Source of the DNA: Brachyspira pilosicoli
Lineage (GTDB): Bacteria; Spirochaetota; Brachyspiria; Brachyspirales; Brachyspiraceae
DNA length: 6,622 nt
Direction: 5' to 3'
Assembly (NCBI RefSeq): GCF_019402445.1
Contig: NZ_SRZM01000003.1
Location: forward strand, 1-6,622
Shown here: positions 4,780 through 6,622 of the stretch, in pieces
How positions within the stretch are numbered: position 1 is the stretch's first letter
Layout of the letters: every line of letters starts with the position of its first letter
The notes under the pieces: model-generated
Seen by the model: only the letters and a program-made list of their open reading frames with translations
Told to the model about the DNA's origin: nothing
The model's database searches: none
Position numbers and translations under genes: made by a program

Positions 4780-6471
4780 ATGAGTACTTTAATAAAGAAA
4801 ATTGTAGCTTATATAGCTTTAATCTCTTTTAGTTTTAGCGTATTACCTGCTCAAACTTATGATGATGCAGCTAGAATTACTGGAGAAGCTGAGACTTTAC
4901 AAAATGACGGAGAATATCAAAAGTCTTATGATAAATCTCAAGAGGCTTCTGATTCTATAGATAAAACTACTGTATCATTGTTTTATAGATTAATGACTTT
5001 AAGAATAGCTAAAGCAAAAAATGATGCAAATAAAACTATTAATGAAATAGAACAATTAGGTGCTTCTACTGATAATGAATTTAAAACAAAATATCAAGAA
5101 GCTCTTAAATTCTTTGAAGAAGGAAATAATAGTATTACTAATTTACCTCCAGAACCGCAAACTCCTCCTACAGATGAAGAGTTTACTGCTTCTTCAAACA
5201 CATTTACAACAGTATATAATTCTTTCAACAACGCTTTACAATCTGCTAACAGTGTTAAAGAAGGTTATCTTAATAGAGAAAGAGCAATAGCTTCAAAATC
5301 TATTAATGATGCTAGAAACAAATATAAAGCAGAATTAGGTAAAAGTGTAAAAGCAGGCGATGCTAATGATAGAAATATTAATGGTGCTTTAACTAGAGCT
5401 GATGAAGCACTTACTAACGACAATTTTGCTAGCGTTCAGCAGAATGTATCTGCTGCATTAGCTGGCATAAATAAAGCTATAGCAGATGCTAAGGCGAAAG
5501 CTGAGGCAGAGGCTAAAGCAAAAGCTGCTGCTGAAGCTAAGGCAAGAGCTGAAGCAGAGGCTAAAGCGAAAGCAGAAGCTGCTGCCAAAGCAAAAGCTGA
5601 AGCAGAGGCTAAAGCGAAAGCAGATGCAATAGCAAAAGCTAAGAAAGATATAGAAGATGCACAAAATAAATATAATAATTTAGTTAATGAACAAGTGATA
5701 GCTAAAGGTGATGATAATGATAAAAATGTATCAAAACTTTTAACTGATGCTAATAATGCTTTACAAAACACTCCTCAAACTGCAAGCGATAAAGCTTTAG
5801 AAGCTTCTAAAACTATGGATAATATATTAAACACTGCTAATCAGTTGAAAAAAGAAGAAGCTGTTAAAAATCTAGAGCAATTAAAAGCAAGAAGAGACAG
5901 ACTTATAAGTGAAGGTTATTTAACTAAAGACAGCGAAGAAGAACAAAATCTATCTAAAACAATTCAGGAAGCTGAAGATGCTTTAAATAACAATGATTAT
6001 GTTTTAGCTGACCAAAAAATGCAGGAAGCTAATCTTAATATGAATGCTATAGAAGAGAGAGGACCTATTGACGGACAAGTTATACCTGGTGAGATGGGTG
6101 GTAACGAAACTGGTCAAATAATTGATGCTACTACTGGTCAGGAAGTAAATACAGAAGGAAAAGTTACTGTATTGCCTCAATATTATGTTGTAGTAAGAAG
6201 AGTACCTCTAACTGATGCTTTATGGAGAATTGCTGGATACAGCTACATATACAACAACCCTATAGAATGGTATAGAATATATGAAGCTAACAGAAATGTA
6301 CTTAGAGACCCTAATAACCCTGATTTAATACTTCCTGGTCAAAGATTAATAATACCTAGCCTTAATGGTGAAGAGAGAAGCGGTGATTATAATCCTGATT
6401 TAGAGTATTTGACTTATGATGAGGTTATGCAGTTAAGACAGCAAAATAACACTACTCAAGCACAACAGTAA
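4780..6471 (+). CDS. Exported repeat protein with Ala-rich helix and C-terminal LysM-like domain (TmpB-like)
   Basis: The 563-residue product begins with a signal peptide (Lys6-Lys7, hydrophobic 8-21, probable cleavage after LPA at residue 24). Residues ~30-165 are helical, with a Pro-rich break (PPEPQTPP, 123-130). Three divergent ~60-residue helical repeats follow at 175-233, 291-349 and 365-424. Between the first two lies an uncharged-or-charged alternating Ala helix (237-284) of three 16-residue units built from AKA and AEA. A Gly/Thr linker (~428-465) leads to a LysM-like domain (468-527) with YYVVVRR, LWRIAGYSYIYNNP, WYRIYEANR and LILPGQRLIIP. LysM domains bind N-acetylglucosamine in peptidoglycan, so the protein probably sits in the periplasm attached to the wall. 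The layout resembles treponemal TmpB (from memory). AAGGAG lies 12 bases before the ATG. It is the second and last gene of the operon with the lipoprotein. Exact role unknown. Confidence 0.92.
   Translation: MSTLIKKIVAYIALISFSFSVLPAQTYDDAARITGEAETLQNDGEYQKSYDKSQEASDSIDKTTVSLFYRLMTLRIAKAKNDANKTINEIEQLGASTDNEFKTKYQEALKFFEEGNNSITNLPPEPQTPPTDEEFTASSNTFTTVYNSFNNALQSANSVKEGYLNRERAIASKSINDARNKYKAELGKSVKAGDANDRNINGALTRADEALTNDNFASVQQNVSAALAGINKAIADAKAKAEAEAKAKAAAEAKARAEAEAKAKAEAAAKAKAEAEAKAKADAIAKAKKDIEDAQNKYNNLVNEQVIAKGDDNDKNVSKLLTDANNALQNTPQTASDKALEASKTMDNILNTANQLKKEEAVKNLEQLKARRDRLISEGYLTKDSEEEQNLSKTIQEAEDALNNNDYVLADQKMQEANLNMNAIEERGPIDGQVIPGEMGGNETGQIIDATTGQEVNTEGKVTVLPQYYVVVRRVPLTDALWRIAGYSYIYNNPIEWYRIYEANRNVLRDPNNPDLILPGQRLIIPSLNGEERSGDYNPDLEYLTYDEVMQLRQQNNTTQAQQ
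5488..5631 (+). repeat. Three tandem 48-bp in-frame repeats (16-residue Ala/Glu/Lys units)
   Basis: Units at 5488-5535, 5536-5583 and 5584-5631 each encode 16 residues of alternating Ala with Lys/Glu (AKAKAEAEAKAKA plus three variable residues). Units 2 and 3 share an exact 30-base stretch (5547-5576 and 5595-5624). Unit 1 differs from it by a few mostly synonymous bases. The near-identity at DNA level implies recent slippage or selection, and because the unit is a multiple of three, copy-number change would keep the frame. Confidence 0.85.
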
Positions 6472-6491
6472 GAAATAAACTTATAAAATAC

Positions 6492-6527
6492 AAAAGGTCA
6501 TGCATTTAATATGTATGACCTTTTTTT
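6492..6527 (+). terminator. Rho-independent terminator of the lipoprotein/LysM operon
   Basis: A 14-bp stem (6492-6505 with 6511-6524, one G-U pair) has a 5-base loop TTAAT, and the U-run covers 6521-6527. It lies 20 bases after the stop codon of the LysM protein. The left arm begins with only four A, so termination of minus-strand transcripts would be weaker. Confidence 0.92.
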
Positions 6528-6622
6528 GTACGAGCTACTCTCCTAGCTGTGCACTCCCTACGGTCGAGGGCTTGCCGCACGGTAATACTATGCTTTAATT
6601 ATAACCTCTTAGGCGTGCGGGG
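6528..6622. repeat. GC-rich, hairpin-forming element cut by the window edge (possible interspersed repeat)
   Basis: By hand count 51 of these 95 bases are G or C (about 54%), against a strongly AT-rich background, and the change is abrupt right after the operon terminator. Inside are AGCTA/TAGCT (6533-6537 with 6544-6548, 6-base loop), CCCT/AGGG (6556-6559 with 6567-6570, 7-base loop) and a longer-range 7-base inverted repeat CCGCACG/CGTGCGG (6575-6581 with 6614-6620). An open plus-strand frame (6528 to the edge) has no ATG or ribosome binding site. The minus frame ending LPCGKPSTVGSAQLGE plus a stop at 6538-6540 is open for only ~19 codons. From memory, similar GC-rich segments recur in Brachyspira genomes; this is unverified. 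Confidence 0.55.

Noticed and set aside
5060..5290. 76-codon plus-strand frame inside the LysM protein gene
   Set aside because: It is a shifted-frame shadow of a well-supported gene, with a Leu/Ile/Lys composition expected from AT-rich codons out of frame.
5488..5631. CRISPR array
   Set aside because: The 48-bp units are contiguous, without spacers, and encode in-frame residues of an exported protein.
5436..5771. Open minus-strand frames opposite the LysM protein gene (5436-5771 and 5458-5664)
   Set aside because: They are mirror images of the Ala/Lys/Glu repeat codons, have Ala/Phe/Ser-only low-complexity products, and lack supporting start signals.
6528..6620. Plus-strand open frame of 31 codons running off the window as a partial gene
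   Set aside because: It has no ATG, no ribosome binding site, and starts inside the terminator's U-run; it is better explained by a GC-rich repeat with few stop codons.

Overview
The window is very AT-rich, with long A/T runs between genes. Its protein set looks spirochaetal: a lipoprotein with a relaxed lipobox sits directly upstream of a secreted Ala/Glu/Lys-repeat protein that ends in a LysM-like domain, an architecture that recalls treponemal TmpB. The base composition together with a GC-rich island at the right edge makes Brachyspira my best guess. That assignment comes from pattern recognition and memory, not from a search.

Layout. Left half, minus strand: (1) gatA (65-1513), the amidase subunit of the Asp-tRNA(Asn)/Glu-tRNA(Gln) amidotransferase, with its own promoter and a strong hairpin terminator, so probably monocistronic; (2) a secreted protein of unknown function (1635-2528), also with its own promoter and terminator; (3) a NeuB-family nonulosonate (sialic-acid-type) synthase with a C-terminal SAF domain (2646-3683); (4) tRNA-Thr(UGU) (3781-3853) with a good promoter. 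No convincing promoter is visible between the tRNA and neuB, so neuB may be read from the tRNA promoter. Right half, plus strand, divergent from the tRNA: a two-gene operon of a 206-residue helical lipoprotein (4127-4747) and a 563-residue exported repeat/LysM protein (4780-6471). It has a promoter at 4036-4063 and ends at a 14-bp-stem terminator (6492-6527). The last 95 bases (6528-6622) are about 54% G+C, can form hairpins, and look like part of an interspersed repeat cut by the window edge.

How the genes fit together. gatA and the tRNA are translation housekeeping genes. neuB, the secreted orphan and the two-gene operon are surface or envelope functions. The strongest functional unit is the operon: a membrane-anchored helical lipoprotein plus a periplasmic, probably peptidoglycan-binding repeat protein, which suggests an envelope-tethering or structural pair (inference). 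Both proteins are built from internal duplications. The second also carries a 48-bp in-frame tandem repeat that could vary in copy number between strains. Two start codons were moved from the longest open frame: gatA (its upstream ATG overlaps the -10 box) and the secreted orphan (its upstream TTG lies in the Shine-Dalgarno sequence).
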